A DNA stretch of 64,000 bases from Hyalella azteca (lineage: Eukaryota > Arthropoda > Malacostraca > Amphipoda > Hyalellidae), in NCBI RefSeq assembly GCF_000764305.2, contig NW_025941472.1:124001-188000 (forward strand), written 5' to 3'. The translations under genes were made by a program, and so were the position numbers. The notes beneath the pieces were generated by a model. It did not search any database, had not been told where the DNA came from, and saw only the letters and a list, made by a program, of their open reading frames with translations. This document shows positions 49,510 through 62,869 of the stretch, one piece after another. How positions within the stretch are numbered: the first letter of the stretch is position 1; every line of letters begins with the position of its first letter.

Positions 49510-49580
49510 TCGCGTCTCTGTGATGCTGCCCGCTGCAGGACCTACGAACACTTCACACCACGAGCTTCCGATGCCGACTG
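49510..49580 (-). promoter_or_regulatory. Candidate STEAP 5' noncoding exon and start site
   Basis: On the minus strand a GC-richer segment begins with an initiator-like TCAGTC at about 49575-49581. It ends in a consensus splice donor, GACGCGAG|gtgcgtc, at 49510. It could splice to the acceptor directly before the STEAP ATG. No TATA box was identified. This rests on splice-site and initiator resemblance alone. Confidence 0.3.
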
Positions 49581-50379
49581 AGAGCAGGGAACCTGAGCTC
49601 CGACTTATGCCTGCGGTTGCTGCAGTTTTACGAAAGCGGAAAGACTTTACCGGTAAAAATAGTGACACTGCACTACGTCATTTGGACTCAACATATCCGG
49701 TTAAATTCAGTGATATGTACATAGTGAAACGATAAAAACGATACTCTCATCCTGGAGAGATATGCTAAAACTACTCGGCCTAAATTCTCGTTGTTCCTGT
49801 CACTGAGAATATAATCGATAATATTTTATAAAGTGCATGGATACTCTCCAGCGTGTCATTCAAATATTTGTATTTTTTCACTTTTCATTAATATTAATGA
49901 ATGAAATCAATAGCGACAAGATTTTTCGCAATAGTGACAAGACTTTTGTATCGGTGCGTGGAACCCCCGTTGATCTAATTGAGTCAGTGACTTCAGAAAA
50001 TATTCAGATTTTTCCCAATTATCATATAATGTTTAGCATATCAATCATTTCACAAATGTCCTCATAGAAATACGAGTGTACAAAAGAGATTGACAACTCC
50101 CTAAAATTGCCACCTCTCCATTGCCCTTATAACGTATCACTAACCCTAAGGGCAATATGGTCCCAGTTTTTCAAGGGCTGGTATAAGGGCAGTTGCCCGG
50201 GTGGCGGCGGCAGAGCGGTGGCCGCTCTTGGTAGTCACGCTTCGCTGCTGTGGAATTGCCGCGCGCGGGCCCGTCTGGGCGGGACTGGCAGTGCAGGTGA
50301 CTCAGGAGAGAAAGTTGATATTCGGCGGACGTCAAGGAAATTAGTTCTCTTATGGAGAATACGGGCGACGGTCAAATAA

Positions 50380-50460
50380 TTTCCCTTCTGCGATAAACGT
50401 TCCCCTTATGGGATAAACGTTCACCTTCTGTTGAAAACGTTCCCCTTCTGGGATAAACGA
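50380..50460. repeat. 21-bp tandem repeat, about 4 copies
   Basis: Unit aaacgttccccttctgggat with variants. It lies just after a GC-rich patch at about 50190-50300. Confidence 0.85.
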
Positions 50461-53400
50461 ATTTTTCAAGTTGAAATAAGATTAGAATTTTCTGTTTTTG
50501 CATTGTGGTGGAAATAACGTATATTGTGCATGTTTTTATGTTGTAAAATTCAACCGTTGAAATTGCAGTTTAATAATTTTGGAGGCACACATAAAAGCAA
50601 ATGGATAGAAAAATTATCAAACAATTTTACAAAAAAATTCGTTTACGAATCAAAATAGCATCATCCACACATGATTGCGTAAAATCCACAGCTTGAAATT
50701 TTTCTCTAGTTCACGCGCGAACAGAAGATTTTATTATTTTTCAAATTGGCAGCCGAAGTAACGCTTCCCTCCCGTTGACTTGATCCGTCGAGTGCGGTGC
50801 ACGACAGTCTTGCGTGCGGTGCACAGATTCGCTGGACTCCAAGCCGACAAACCTTGGCTGACAACAGTAGCGTGTCATTCTTAAGTCACTTTAGATATTA
50901 CGATCACTGCAAATTATTTCTATTTGTAAGTAAGTCAGTGAATGAGAAGCAATTCTGAATCAGAACAAATTTAAATTGAAATATTGTTATGGAATATTTT
51001 GTAAATTCTTCTGTTTGATGAATTATGTGTGCATCATCTATGTTTTTTGTTATTAAACCATAAAATTCTATTTCATTCGAAAATACAAAAGGAATCATCG
51101 AAATAAATTGAAAATATTTTTCAATCATATAAAAAAATTCATAAGCTGAAACATTTAATTATAGAAAGCACTCCTGAAGCGAAAAGTTGGAATGCGATAA
51201 CAAAATGCAATCAAATGACGCATTGAAATTCGAGCGCTCCGCCATGAACCGCGGGAGTGAACGCCACTTTCCATTGTATACTGCACAGTTGAACGTCACT
51301 GAAGCAGTTCACTGACTCCATTGTATAATTGCGAGCTTGAGTCATTTTTTTCCTGAAATTCAAGACTGGAACAGCCAGAGAGAGCGCACGATCAAAAGGT
51401 CTTTAGATTATTGACCTTCGAAAACGTTCCGCTTCGAGATCAATTGCCGCAAACCCGAGGCCTGCACCGCTCTGGCCGTTCGTTCCTGCACTCACGCATG
51501 AACGCCAAATCCTTGCAAATACTGTAAGATTTTCGGACAAAACGTGCGATCGCTGCGTTGAGGAAAATACGAATTACAATTAATAGTTTATATGCGTGAT
51601 CAAATTGCAGCATAACGAACGTGCCGTACAGAACAAGGACTGGTGGCCATGTCTGTATAAAGTAACAGTCAATTAGTTATGTTTAGTTCCATAGGTGAGA
51701 CATGCCTACAGACACAGTTGTATAGTTAGGTTAGTTCTATAGTGAACGTTCTTCATTCAATGAAATTGACGGTTAGTAAAAAGTATGTGCTGATGTTCAG
51801 CTTAAATTCTTTCATTAATAAATTCAATAAAATGAAATGTCCAACAATGGAAACTTTTCTACAACATTACCACATCGTGGTTTTAATCCGTTTCTATTAT
51901 TGACACAGCGCTGACAGCGGCATGCAGCCAACTGAACAATTCCCTTCATAAGTATGGAAAAAAAACGATGTTTGCGGAAATTACTGGTCGTCCATAATTG
52001 GTTTAGGCCCCACAAGCTCACCACAAGCTCACGGAAAAAGCTGTCAAACTTCGTACGACCTGCGCGTCTCGGTTTTCAATGATAATGTTTACATAAATTT
52101 AATTGCCTATTCGTGGTCTAGTAGTGAAAGATTTCTGCTCTGCAGTAATATTTCAACATAATAAGTTTGAGTTGAGAAATTGCTCTTGAAATCTAAGAAA
52201 GTACTTTTAAACTCAGTATAGGTTCATCGATGAGCATGCATAGGCTACTGACGTGAATCAGTGTAAATTTTTATTTAAAGCTGTGCTAAAGTAATTTCAT
52301 GTTAATACCATTGAATTGTTAAACGCACGAAAATTTCAATGTATTTGAAGTGCAAGTTTTTTACATAAGGTTCCTCCACTATTCCAGGTTCGAGTTATGC
52401 TTCAGTAGTCAAAATCACTGTGAACTTTCAACAGATTTAACATTCCACATACATCTTCAAATTCTAGTGCCGGTAAAAACTTAGACCCTATCACTGGGAT
52501 TTCCATAGAAGAAATATTCTCTTGAATTTAATTGTTTTCACTAAAGCAACCGGTCAAAAGATCACCGGCGACGAAACCGGAAGCTTAGCGTGGAGAACAG
52601 AGCGCTGCTACGCGTTGGGTAATCTTGCTGGCTCTTCAATAAACGGTAAACTCGCTTCCCGGATATTGTGATTAGCCAAGCTGCACCGATTTCTTGCAAC
52701 TCTTAGTAAAGGAGTGAGTCATTTGTTCTTAAATGAACAGAGGTCAATCCGAACGTAACCTGACCGTTCACGGAACAGATCTTAAGTAACGCTGTGAGGA
52801 AAAGGTTGGCTATAAGTTCGCAGAATGCAAAGCGTATTAATACCTTATGAAGCTATGCACGAATTCTGAAAACGTTCCTGGAAAATTCATTTATTTTTAA
52901 AAGGGATCTTCTCAGCGAGGCTTTGTCCTTTAAATAACTAATTCTTTAATTATGAGACATTTTTTTTAACCGTGAGACAGGATACAAAATACGCCATTTA
53001 AATATTGCAGCTTCCGTTGAGAACTTATCAATAAGAACTTATTATTTATGTACAGTAGTCTGGTATCTTTACTTCATGTATCTTCCGCTGGACGCTGGAG
53101 TGATATGAAATAAAGATACCTACATAGTGAAAAAACTCGAAGCAATTGTGCATATCCTTTCCATCGTGTAAGAAATAAAGTTAGTGAAATTTACATTCTA
53201 AGGAATAATTCTCTTTTCCAAATCGGATGACAAATTAATGAATGTATTAAATTAGTGGGAGATTTATTCACCATACAATGTAATTAATGTTCAACATTAA
53301 ACAATGGTTTCTATTTAGTAACTATTTATGATCGCTAGATAATTATCCTTTCATTTTTTTGAGAGAATAAATATGCTTTTATCATCTGACATAAACTTCA

Positions 53401-56400
53401 GTAATTTCTTCAACATGATCAATGGATGGTATATAGAACATTTCAAACTTCGAGTGGCGGAACACAAAGCAACATCGTGCGATTCATTTGTATCAGTTAT
53501 TCGTTGGCTGTCATCGTGGTGGTAAGAAAGTCCGGATCTGAATCTGTTTTATTTTAATTCATCATTTATAATTTAATCGAACCGAAAAAAATTGCAAACT
53601 GCAGAGCGATATCTTATCTATACAACGCTATTCTAATAATAATGATCAATGGAAGTTTTACGTAATTTTTGACCGAACATTGGAATTTTGTCAGGAATTC
53701 CCTATGTTTCAGGATACCTCGACAGAATGACTTAAACTTCACAATCTTCCCAGTTTTTGAAATGATTAGGCAAGGTTTAAAATATAATACCATACATATT
53801 TATTAATTTTATTATTTTAAGCATAAATTATAAATTATTTAAAAATTTCCAGTTCTTTGCTCGCCTACAAGTTGAGTCAGGACATCGCCCGGTTATGCCT
53901 CAGAAGCAAGCAAAACAAGGTCAGCCTTGACAGAAATCGAAGAGCGATCTATTATTCCAGAGCTCATTTGTATCCGCTTATTGTTAGTAGCAGGCATTAT
54001 TGATGCTCGTTTGTGTCCTGCTGAGGTACAACTGATAAACTAAACAGTTATTGTTGTCCCTGTCATTGTTGAGTAGTACCGCTACCTTGGATAATTAAAC
54101 GGTAGGTGTGTAGTGCTAACACACAGCAGCAGTATTCCATATTTAATATGATATTATATACATCACTGTAATAACAGTTGGCAACAGTGACTATATCATA
54201 AATATAGTTGTAGAATTGAATACAAATTCAAGACTATAAGGTTTGTCACTACTTGAAGCAGAATGCTCCAGCCTTAATGACTTGGGTTTACCTAAGGAAA
54301 CCAAGTGAACGATCCCATCGACCTGGTGGGCTCAATTTAAGCCTCCGAGGAGAGGTGCTTATTGTGTCGAAAAGTTCAGCGACCTCAGACTGCCGCGAGG
54401 ATGCGTAGGATACGTTACTCCTATCTTTAAACAGGCACTATTGCCTGCTTAAGGCACTATTCCTGTTTGCAACAGGCACTATTGCCTGTTTAAGGGTAAA
54501 GGAATTTCCTACCTTCATACTGCCTTGAGGATTCGTGCCTCGTACACTTACAAAGCCCTAAGGATACGTACCTCCAACCCACTGATTGCCCTATAGGATA
54601 TACATACCTCCTACCTCACGTTAATTTTAAGTAAAAAATTGGGGTTGTGAAGTACTTAAAATATAAGTTACAGAAATTAATGATTTTTGTTATTACATAA
54701 GAGAAAATTGAGAAAATGCGCTGCAGTTAAGACCTGACTAAATGTCAGGGAGGGATGCTCACGGTGGAACATTTATTCTATAAAGTTAAGAAAAATGAAA
54801 GTTTTCAAGCATAATTAGAATCATTTTAGGTAGTTATGGTGGAATTTGATCGTAAGGAGCTCTTTCAAGATAAAGAAACAGAATTACTCTCAATCTTAGC
54901 CTGAGCGCGTCGTGCAACAAGGCGGTATATAGCACACATGTCGACCTCGCAGCTTCGTCCAAAAACTTGCAGACCTCCAGCAACTCATCGTAGGAAGGAG
55001 CTCGGAATTTTTAATGTGTAAATAGATCGTTTTTTTTTATTTTTCTGTAATACCTTGTAAAATTAATGAGAAGAGATGGAATGAAATTCCAATGAAATAT
55101 TTTTTCTCTGGTTAAAAATGTGAGGATTTCCGCTCGAAAACCTCTAATTTTGAAATGTGACAAAAAGGTTCGTCAGAATCTCGCATAGAGACATGTTGTG
55201 TGGAATTACCTGAATCATGATTTACTTTATTTCAGCCATCAACCTCTTCAAAAGGGATCAAAATAATCACCGGTGATCAAATTAAATTTGTTCGAATCTG
55301 GCGGTAACATTTACGTAAGCATAAAAATCTGAATGAAAAGCGGATATTCCTCACGAAATATTTTGGGGGTGCATCAGTTTTTTGGTCTTGCAGTTTCTAC
55401 AGTAAATTTTCTCATGTTACAAGACAAACGACACGCCTGCAATCTCAGAAAATATCAATAATTTCTTAAATACAAGTATTATTTCGCGATTGATAATTGT
55501 ATGGGTTTTTGTCCCCCATCAAAAGGGCATATAATGTGCAGGCGACATGTTGCTCGGAAATGGTTCGACAGGGTAATAGTGTACAGAATGTTGACGCATT
55601 ACGTAATGAGGTACAGCACGTGTGAAGATATATTGTGTAATGAGGTACAGTGTGAGTGACGATGTATTGTGTAATGAGGTACATTGTTATTGTGTCCAGT
55701 GAAATGGTGTACAATGTAATGATGTTTAAATAATGCATTGCCGCCTACTTGTCGTTTTCGTTGCTTATTCGTTACTATTCATTCATCAATTTAAAAGCAG
55801 CAAAGCGAAAAATGCCTGTCAGTGTTGTTCTCATTCCTCATTTTATCGCAGCTACTGCATATTTTTTGCAGCGGAATGAATGTCATCAGCGAAAAAGGCT
55901 CAGCATTGTCGTTTATTTTGTCTCTTTCAAAAGCTACTGAATATACAAGTGACAAGAATGCCATTAATATTGAAAAAAGCTCTTCATCGATGTTCATTTG
56001 GGTTCCAAAGACGTGAAATTACGTCCATCGAACGCTGGCATGTGCATCTTCATCACTGGACCAAGCATGAGATTGATACGTTGCTTCAATTTGCAGGAAA
56101 CGGTATTGATGTTACGAAAAACGGTACGTGTTTACGTTACCACAGGTCCAGACGTCTTCTCACAAGACAGAGAGTCTTTATAATTAACAGTCCTACTACA
56201 AAGCTGATGATTTTTGTAGAGGGGGAACATCTCTGCCATGTTTGTTTTCAGGGAGACAATGGACTGCAGGGACTAGCCCGATTATTTTGCTTGTGTATCA
56301 CAATAATAATGTATAAGAAGTTTGTGTTTCGTTTTAAGTCAACAGAGATCTAGAACATAAAGTTTAGTTCACTGGTTAATTTCGAAGAGTGGCGTGAAGT

Positions 56401-59400
56401 ATTGAGTACCAGAAGATTTGATTCGAGATGAAAATGACACTAGCTAAGCACGACGTACAGCACCGCAACCTAAGTTCGTATCATTTACACTAATTATTTG
56501 AATTATTTGCATGTTAAGGTCCCTTAATATGTCAAATTAGTGCATTCTACTTCGCTTCTGGTACAACTTTTAAGCTGTTTGCGACGAATTAATAATTTAG
56601 TATTTCAACGTTTAAAGTTTTAACGCTTTAACCTTTTTTATTAACTTTGCATCGGACTGCTTATTATTTTATTTTTCGTGTAATTGCGCCCTATAACACC
56701 TTTATACCCTGAACAGCTATATCGCCCCACTTCAAAGTTGAGCCAGCGGCAATAATATAGAATGTTAGCAATGGAAATAATCATCGGGAGAAATTGAAAT
56801 TCATCTTGAATTTGAATTCATAAATTGAAACAGACCTAAAATTCTCGACGGGCCGATGTGACTGCTTATTTCTGCTGTGATCGAATAGCGTCTAGTTGTT
56901 TAAAGGTTATCCTATGAATTGTGAATTTTTAATTTTGTGCCGCAATAATTTCGAATCATTAAATATAATATTGTTCATTTAAGTACGTGTCATAAGCACA
57001 GAGATTTCTTAAACCAATTACGCTTTTTCTTATTCTTAACCTCAGCTGCAATTTCCAACTTCTTAGCTCTCCGCTGGATTACATGAAATCATCCCGTGTA
57101 TTTCCATCGAAAGTAGTAAGAACTTCCATATTTGAGTTGATATCCTAACAAATGAAAGTAGTTGTTCCTTCCGGATACATGTACCAACTAACCAATTAAA
57201 TTCGAATTTATATATAATTCTTAGTTCATCGTAAATAATTAGAGTTTTAATTTTGCGGAAGCCTTGACTTATCATTGGTGTCATCTGAGCATTGAATAAC
57301 AAAACTTCTCCATAATGAAAAGACTCTTTGTTTCAAAATCAAGAATGATAAAAAATGGCTGCAGTTAGTGAGAACAGGAGCACGTTTGGGAATCGTGAAT
57401 TTTTTCTACTAAATTATTACTCCCATCGAGAAGACAGCGGCAGTTCTGTGAATGTTCAGCACAAGCTACTATGTAATCGATGTTAACGTCTGTACGATCT
57501 CTTCATGTGGCGTGCGAGTTACATGAATATTTTATCTGGATGAGTGACGTTGTCCGTCTAACACATGTGACGTGTAAATGACGTAGAATAATAATTCATC
57601 GTAACGAAGTGGAACAATTTCACCTTCTCCTCCGTGCTTAAGACCCTCCGTGCAGGCCTATCCAGGCCTATTTCTCAATGCCGAAGATACTATACTTGAG
57701 ATAAAAACTTATCCATCTAGGTTAAAAATTCGCGCTGTGACGCAGTCTGTAAGCTGCAAAATACTAAGTAAGCATTCTGCACCGTCAACGCATTTAATCA
57801 GCTGCACGCACCTTGAATATTCAGACGGCGCGACTTGATTTGAAGTCGTCCAGCATGTAGTGGGCTTTGCAGACATTTCCTCCCACTGGCTTGGCGTTGG
57901 CGCTGTCTTGAGCGTAGCACACTGAGTGACTGCAATGTTTTGATGACTTCTAATATCGGAAGGGCTTTAGTATGTGGCGAGTTTACTTAAGTATCGAGTA
58001 AATTTCAAAAGTATTTTGACCAAAAATTATCCGATGGAAACAAATTATTTGTTGAATGTTTGGAGTTCAATACGATAAGTTTTGATCTGTGAAAATTCAG
58101 AATTCATACAGATCCGTCGTAAGTTATATTTTCTAATGCACATGAGCATAAAGGAGCAGAGTATAACCATCAATTAACAGATTGCTTTATGCACTACTGC
58201 AAGGCGCTCATAACGGTTCTTCCTTATCCACTGATCACCGCCCCTCATAATGCTGTTAATTAATTAATGGTAGTGCGGATTTATTTAACAAAGAGAATTA
58301 TCAAATCAAAAGAAATAATCATTAGAGGTTTACATTCATTATTAGAAGAAGTTTTTCATTCCATGAAATCTGTTCACTCACATCCCTTCACTGCCATCGC
58401 TCTATCACGCGCCTGTACTGGAAATTAGATTAATCCCGGACTCATGGCGTCGATCTGAGTAAAGCCACTATCTGAAGCATTCACTAGTTCCTCTCTCATC
58501 CACATTATTTAACCCAAACTATCACAATGCACACGTACCACAGATCAGAAAGTGTATAACAGATCGACTGTCTCTGCATGTTCAGTGAACATGTAAAATG
58601 ACCTCAAGTATCAGTGAAACAACGGTCCCGACTCCAACACCTCGAGCGCCACGTCTTGCTACCAAGCAGGATACCGCCGCTCCCGAGGCACTGCCAAATG
58701 CCCTCTGCGAGTGCCAGGCTTGAAGTGCCTCTAAGCAAACAGTGCGGGCAGGTGAATGATGGCCACCACATCGATTTCCGCTCCGGGGCAGCGGAAGCGA
58801 GGAGCGGTCTTTCCACGTAATCAGACAAAGACATGCTGAGAATGAGCGATACATGTTGATTAGTCATCAACATAGTATATAGATTATTATATGAAATGGA
58901 TTCATCTTGGTAGATTCAGCATGAATTTTAATCAGTTTCTTTGGGCACGAGCAAGCAGCAACTTCTTCGTCGGGGTGAACCAGACTGAAAAATTGCCTCG
59001 AAAACGGACGATAAAGCCGAATGAGAGAAAAAATGAAATGGAATGCAATTAAAAACAGCTCCGTGGGCTTGGATAAGCTATGAAAATCAGATTTCGTGTA
59101 ACAATTAAGAGAATAAAATACTATTTACTGTTTGTTGTATGAAACATACGAATCCATGAGGGTCGCAATTCATTCTTTTCTTTTACTTTTAACACTTGAA
59201 ATGAAAAATAAAGCTCATTATATAAAACCTTGAACAACTCTTTGGATGAACCAGGAATACCTAATGGCTTGAAGGACCGACTGAAAAGCACTTGTATTCT
59301 GGATGTTTTACTTACGAGAGGCAACTATTTACAAATCACATAACTCCAGTACAATCATCCAACCAAGGAAAAGTTTCAAGTCCAACGACCGTCACCTGTT

Positions 59401-59490
59401 CAACAATATGCAGCGCTTGCAAGCCAAAATAGTAAACAGTAGTTACCTACAAAATCAACATTTAATCAAGAAAAAAAAATTAATTAACCA
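50461..59490. other. No recognised gene
   Basis: AT-rich sequence with short ORFs lacking family signatures. The longest, 55880-56353 on the plus strand (157 codons, basic), is not recognised and may be chance. Short repeats: about 54430-54495 (caggcactattgcctg units, each palindromic) and about 55600-55725 (gtaatgaggtaca units spaced about 41 bp). Confidence 0.5.
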
Positions 59491-59722
59491 TTAACCCCTT
59501 ACGGCCCACATTTATTTTAACCTGAAAATTTTTTTTCAATAGTTTCTTTTTCTTAAGGTGATTGAGTAGGTTGAAGATACATGTAAGTGTAGTAAGTTAG
59601 GAGTTGATCATTGGAAAAAGAAAATGTTTCGATCTAGCGGCAATTCCTGATAACAACATTACTATAACTGAGTATGTTTGAAAGACGACCATATACGGTA
59701 CACCTGAGCCGTCAAGGGTTAA
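59491..59722. mobile_element. piggyBac-like MITE with TTAA target duplication
   Basis: TTAA at 59491-59494 and at 59719-59722 flank a 224-bp element. It begins CCCCTTACGGCCCAC and ends with the complement of CCCTTGACGGCTCAG, so terminal inverted repeats match at about 12 of 15 positions. CCC termini and TTAA duplications are the piggyBac superfamily hallmark. No transposase coding. Confidence 0.6.
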
Positions 59723-61205
59723 CAGTGAATCAACAACCGAAATATTCATAAAAAACGCGTTTTGCGCAAAATAGCACCAAAAAGTACGAACTTTTAACGT
59801 CACGATTACACAATCGGCATGGCATGTTGTGTGCAGAGTCTGCCTGCAAGACGCATGATCTCATAGCACGTTTCAATATTGCATCCTTGTGGAAACATCT
59901 ACAGGACACTTATGCGTTTACGATGTAACAGGAATTTCATGAGCAAATGTACTGTGCGTAAGTAGTGCTCTTACATCGTCGGGAAATACGCTAAATGCTT
60001 GGCACACGTTGAGTAGCTAATTACTAATATATATACACAAGAATTCTACTATGTACACAAAGAGTATTATGGTCGTTGGCTTGGTTTTTTCATGTGTTTT
60101 TGCAACGCACATTTACACTTCTTTGCAGGACCACATGCAACCTAACAATTTGAATAATAAATCGTCTGAATACTAAAATCATCTCTTAGATGGAACTCCT
60201 GTCTTCGAGTAGAGTTGTAGTTATTTAAAATTATACATGACGTAATAACACTGCGACTGCGTATATCTTAATTCAAATACAATAATTTTCACCAACCTGA
60301 ACACAACATGTAAAAAATCCGGTGAAAATAAATGCAATTTGAAACAGTTGAGTGGGCTTGAATATAAGCTTCTACAATCCACAATAGCGATAATAAAATT
60401 GAATTAATTTATAAAAATTGAAACATCAATATTTTAATCTCTGGTCTTTATTCTTTACTGCGACACAGTGGCCCGCTGACCACAACGTAGCATAAATGGA
60501 CGGTATAGTAATTTGAGGCGTTCGCTTAACAAGCATATTATTAAGCCAGAATTTTATCTTGAGTGAAGACATAGTTTGATATTCTCTCTTTTGAATTTGC
60601 TAAATTGTTGTGAACAAATTTGCAATTTCCCAATTAATGATGTAAAAAATAAAATAATGGATTGCACATGCGTAAACGATAAGAAGGAAGTAGCAGTCTC
60701 AGTTGTGGGCGAAAACAAAAATTCTTTACTCCTGCAAGAGAATTTTATGTTTTTAAACTCGATTTATTGTTTGACCCTGAGGATCAGCGATGATTGTGAC
60801 ATTCAATAACATCCTTTCAGTTTCATGGGCAATTAGTCTTTCTGACATTCGCAGCAACGACTCTTGAAACATTTTACACGAAAAAGCTTCACGTGGAGTG
60901 AATAGTTATTTACAAGGCAGAAGGCTGTACGACTTTATATATAAAGAATGGTTGAACGTATCTAACATAAAAATATTAACAACAACAATAATTCCTACAT
61001 AAGTCACTGAAAATGAGAGCTTCAGTGACTAGTTTTAATGCCACTATCACAAGGTTTCATGCTTCGTGTTGCAGTACTACCAGTTTCTAGAAGATGAAAC
61101 ACCGGCACTTTCCTTATTACTTTCATCTTATTTGGCACAACTATCTCAATTTACAAGACTTACGAGTTTTTTACCACTTAATTGCAAGTTATTTCATAAG
61201 GTTCA
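59723..61205. other. 3' flank of the Fat-like gene, no gene seen
   Basis: AT-rich. It probably includes the 3' UTR of the cadherin gene just downstream of its stop. A reverse-strand AATAAA-type hexamer lies near 60765, about 440 bp past the stop, as one possible polyadenylation signal. Confidence 0.4.
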
Positions 61206-62869
61206 CTATACATATTCTTCGGTAGGCTTTGGCGTGCCTCGGGCGCTGACGCGTCCGTTGGCTGTGTTGTCTGGCAGCTCGGCGATGTCTCTAAACACCC
61301 CGACCAGGCTCTCAAAATTGGGACCCCAGTTTAGGAGGTAATCCCATCCGAAAGATGAGCCATTGGGAGGCTTGTAGGAGCTCATGTTGCTCAAGTCATC
61401 GTCAGAAGCCACCAGCGTACTCAAAGAACCTCGGAACGAATCAAATCCATCGTAGTTTTTCGAGGACTCATTGTCATGTTCGTTCTCATTGTCTACCTCA
61501 GCCAATTTACTGAAAATCATGTTGCCGGGGCCAAAGTCACGGGTAACTTTCTCATAATTGTTTTCGTACTCGAACTCGGAACAAGTAAATGAGTCGTTAC
61601 CAGATTCATCTGTCGATGAATCAGGTGCTTCCAAAAGTTCCGTATTGGTCTCCAGAAGTTCAGCAATCTTATCGTTGCGTCGGTTGTCTTCACTAGAAGA
61701 CGAAACAGCATCTAAAGTAGAGACCAGCGAAGAATTTCTTGGCCTATGGTTAAGTCTATCAATCTCGTCTGAAGATAAACCCATATTTACGGTACTCTCA
61801 TGCTTCTTCTTCTTGGTAGCTTGTGATGAAGCGTGCATGGAACCCGAAGACTGTGACATGTGGGATACAGGAGAATTAAGGGAGCGCTCACTGTTGGATA
61901 AAACATCCTTCACTCCAGGGCCCTGAGACGCGCCTAATAGAGCTGATTGTAAAGGTTTACCGCTTAAATCCTGTAAAGTTAAAATACGTGGAGTTTGCTG
62001 AGACAGTTCGGAAGATGGCGACAGCCGCGCTAGAGGTGTGGACTGCATTTTCAAAACCGATGGAGACTCTCGAGGGGGGACGGGATTGGGGCTCTGGCGC
62101 AAAATATTTCTTGGACTCTCGCGGTGGGGAGTGTTGGGGAAATTGTGAGGGGAATGTCGGTGACTATGTTTGTGGTAACCAGGTACATGGGGATTGGTCT
62201 TATACTTTCGTATATTACCATCACGGTAGCCTTTGTAATGATAAACAATATCGATGTCAGAGGGGGCAATCGAAGATGCATTCTCCAGGTCGTAATGTTC
62301 TGGCACTTCATCAGGCATGTTGCTGTGACCAGTCATGTTGTCACGGTCAGGCATTGTCGCTTCTTCGACTCTTAGTGGAACTCCGGGACTCTTGTTCATT
62401 ATTTCTCGCTCTATTATGTCTGGCCTTTGGGGTCTATCATGGTCCCTGTCTTTGTATTTCTTGGTAGCAAGTTCTTGTGATAGATGAGATCGTAGGACAT
62501 CGTCAGTCATTTCAGCACTTTCAGCGTATCCAGAGTCTTGGGGTGAACGGCCCGAGTCCGTTGACGTGTTCGCCAGGAGAGCAGAACCATTTTGTTTCAC
62601 ATGTCCTGAGTTCTTTTCCTTTCTTTGTTTCCTGACTCTATACACGATGAAAGAAACCATGATGGCTACCAGAAGTAATACGAAGAAAATTATTACAAGA
62701 GTTATGCCAATGGAGAGCGGATCTGTTGCCGTAGCAGGTCCAAGAAGAGCTCCGACACACTCGGGCACGATAGAAGCGCCTTTAGGCCGACCCTGGAGAA
62801 GCGTTCCAGTTGAGTTGAAAGGCTGGACTTCTCCGTCCACAGCTAGAGCAGCAATGCATCCGATGAAAC
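61206..62869 (-). CDS. Fat-like last exon: membrane span and cytoplasmic tail
   Basis: 1664 nt, acceptor attccag|GT, TAG stop at 61206-61208. The C-terminal EEYV resembles a class III PDZ ligand (acidic-x-hydrophobic). Confidence 0.9.

Noticed and set aside
55880..56353. A 157-codon plus-strand ORF as a gene
   Set aside because: No recognisable family, overlapping ORFs in all frames, and AT-rich context; probably chance.
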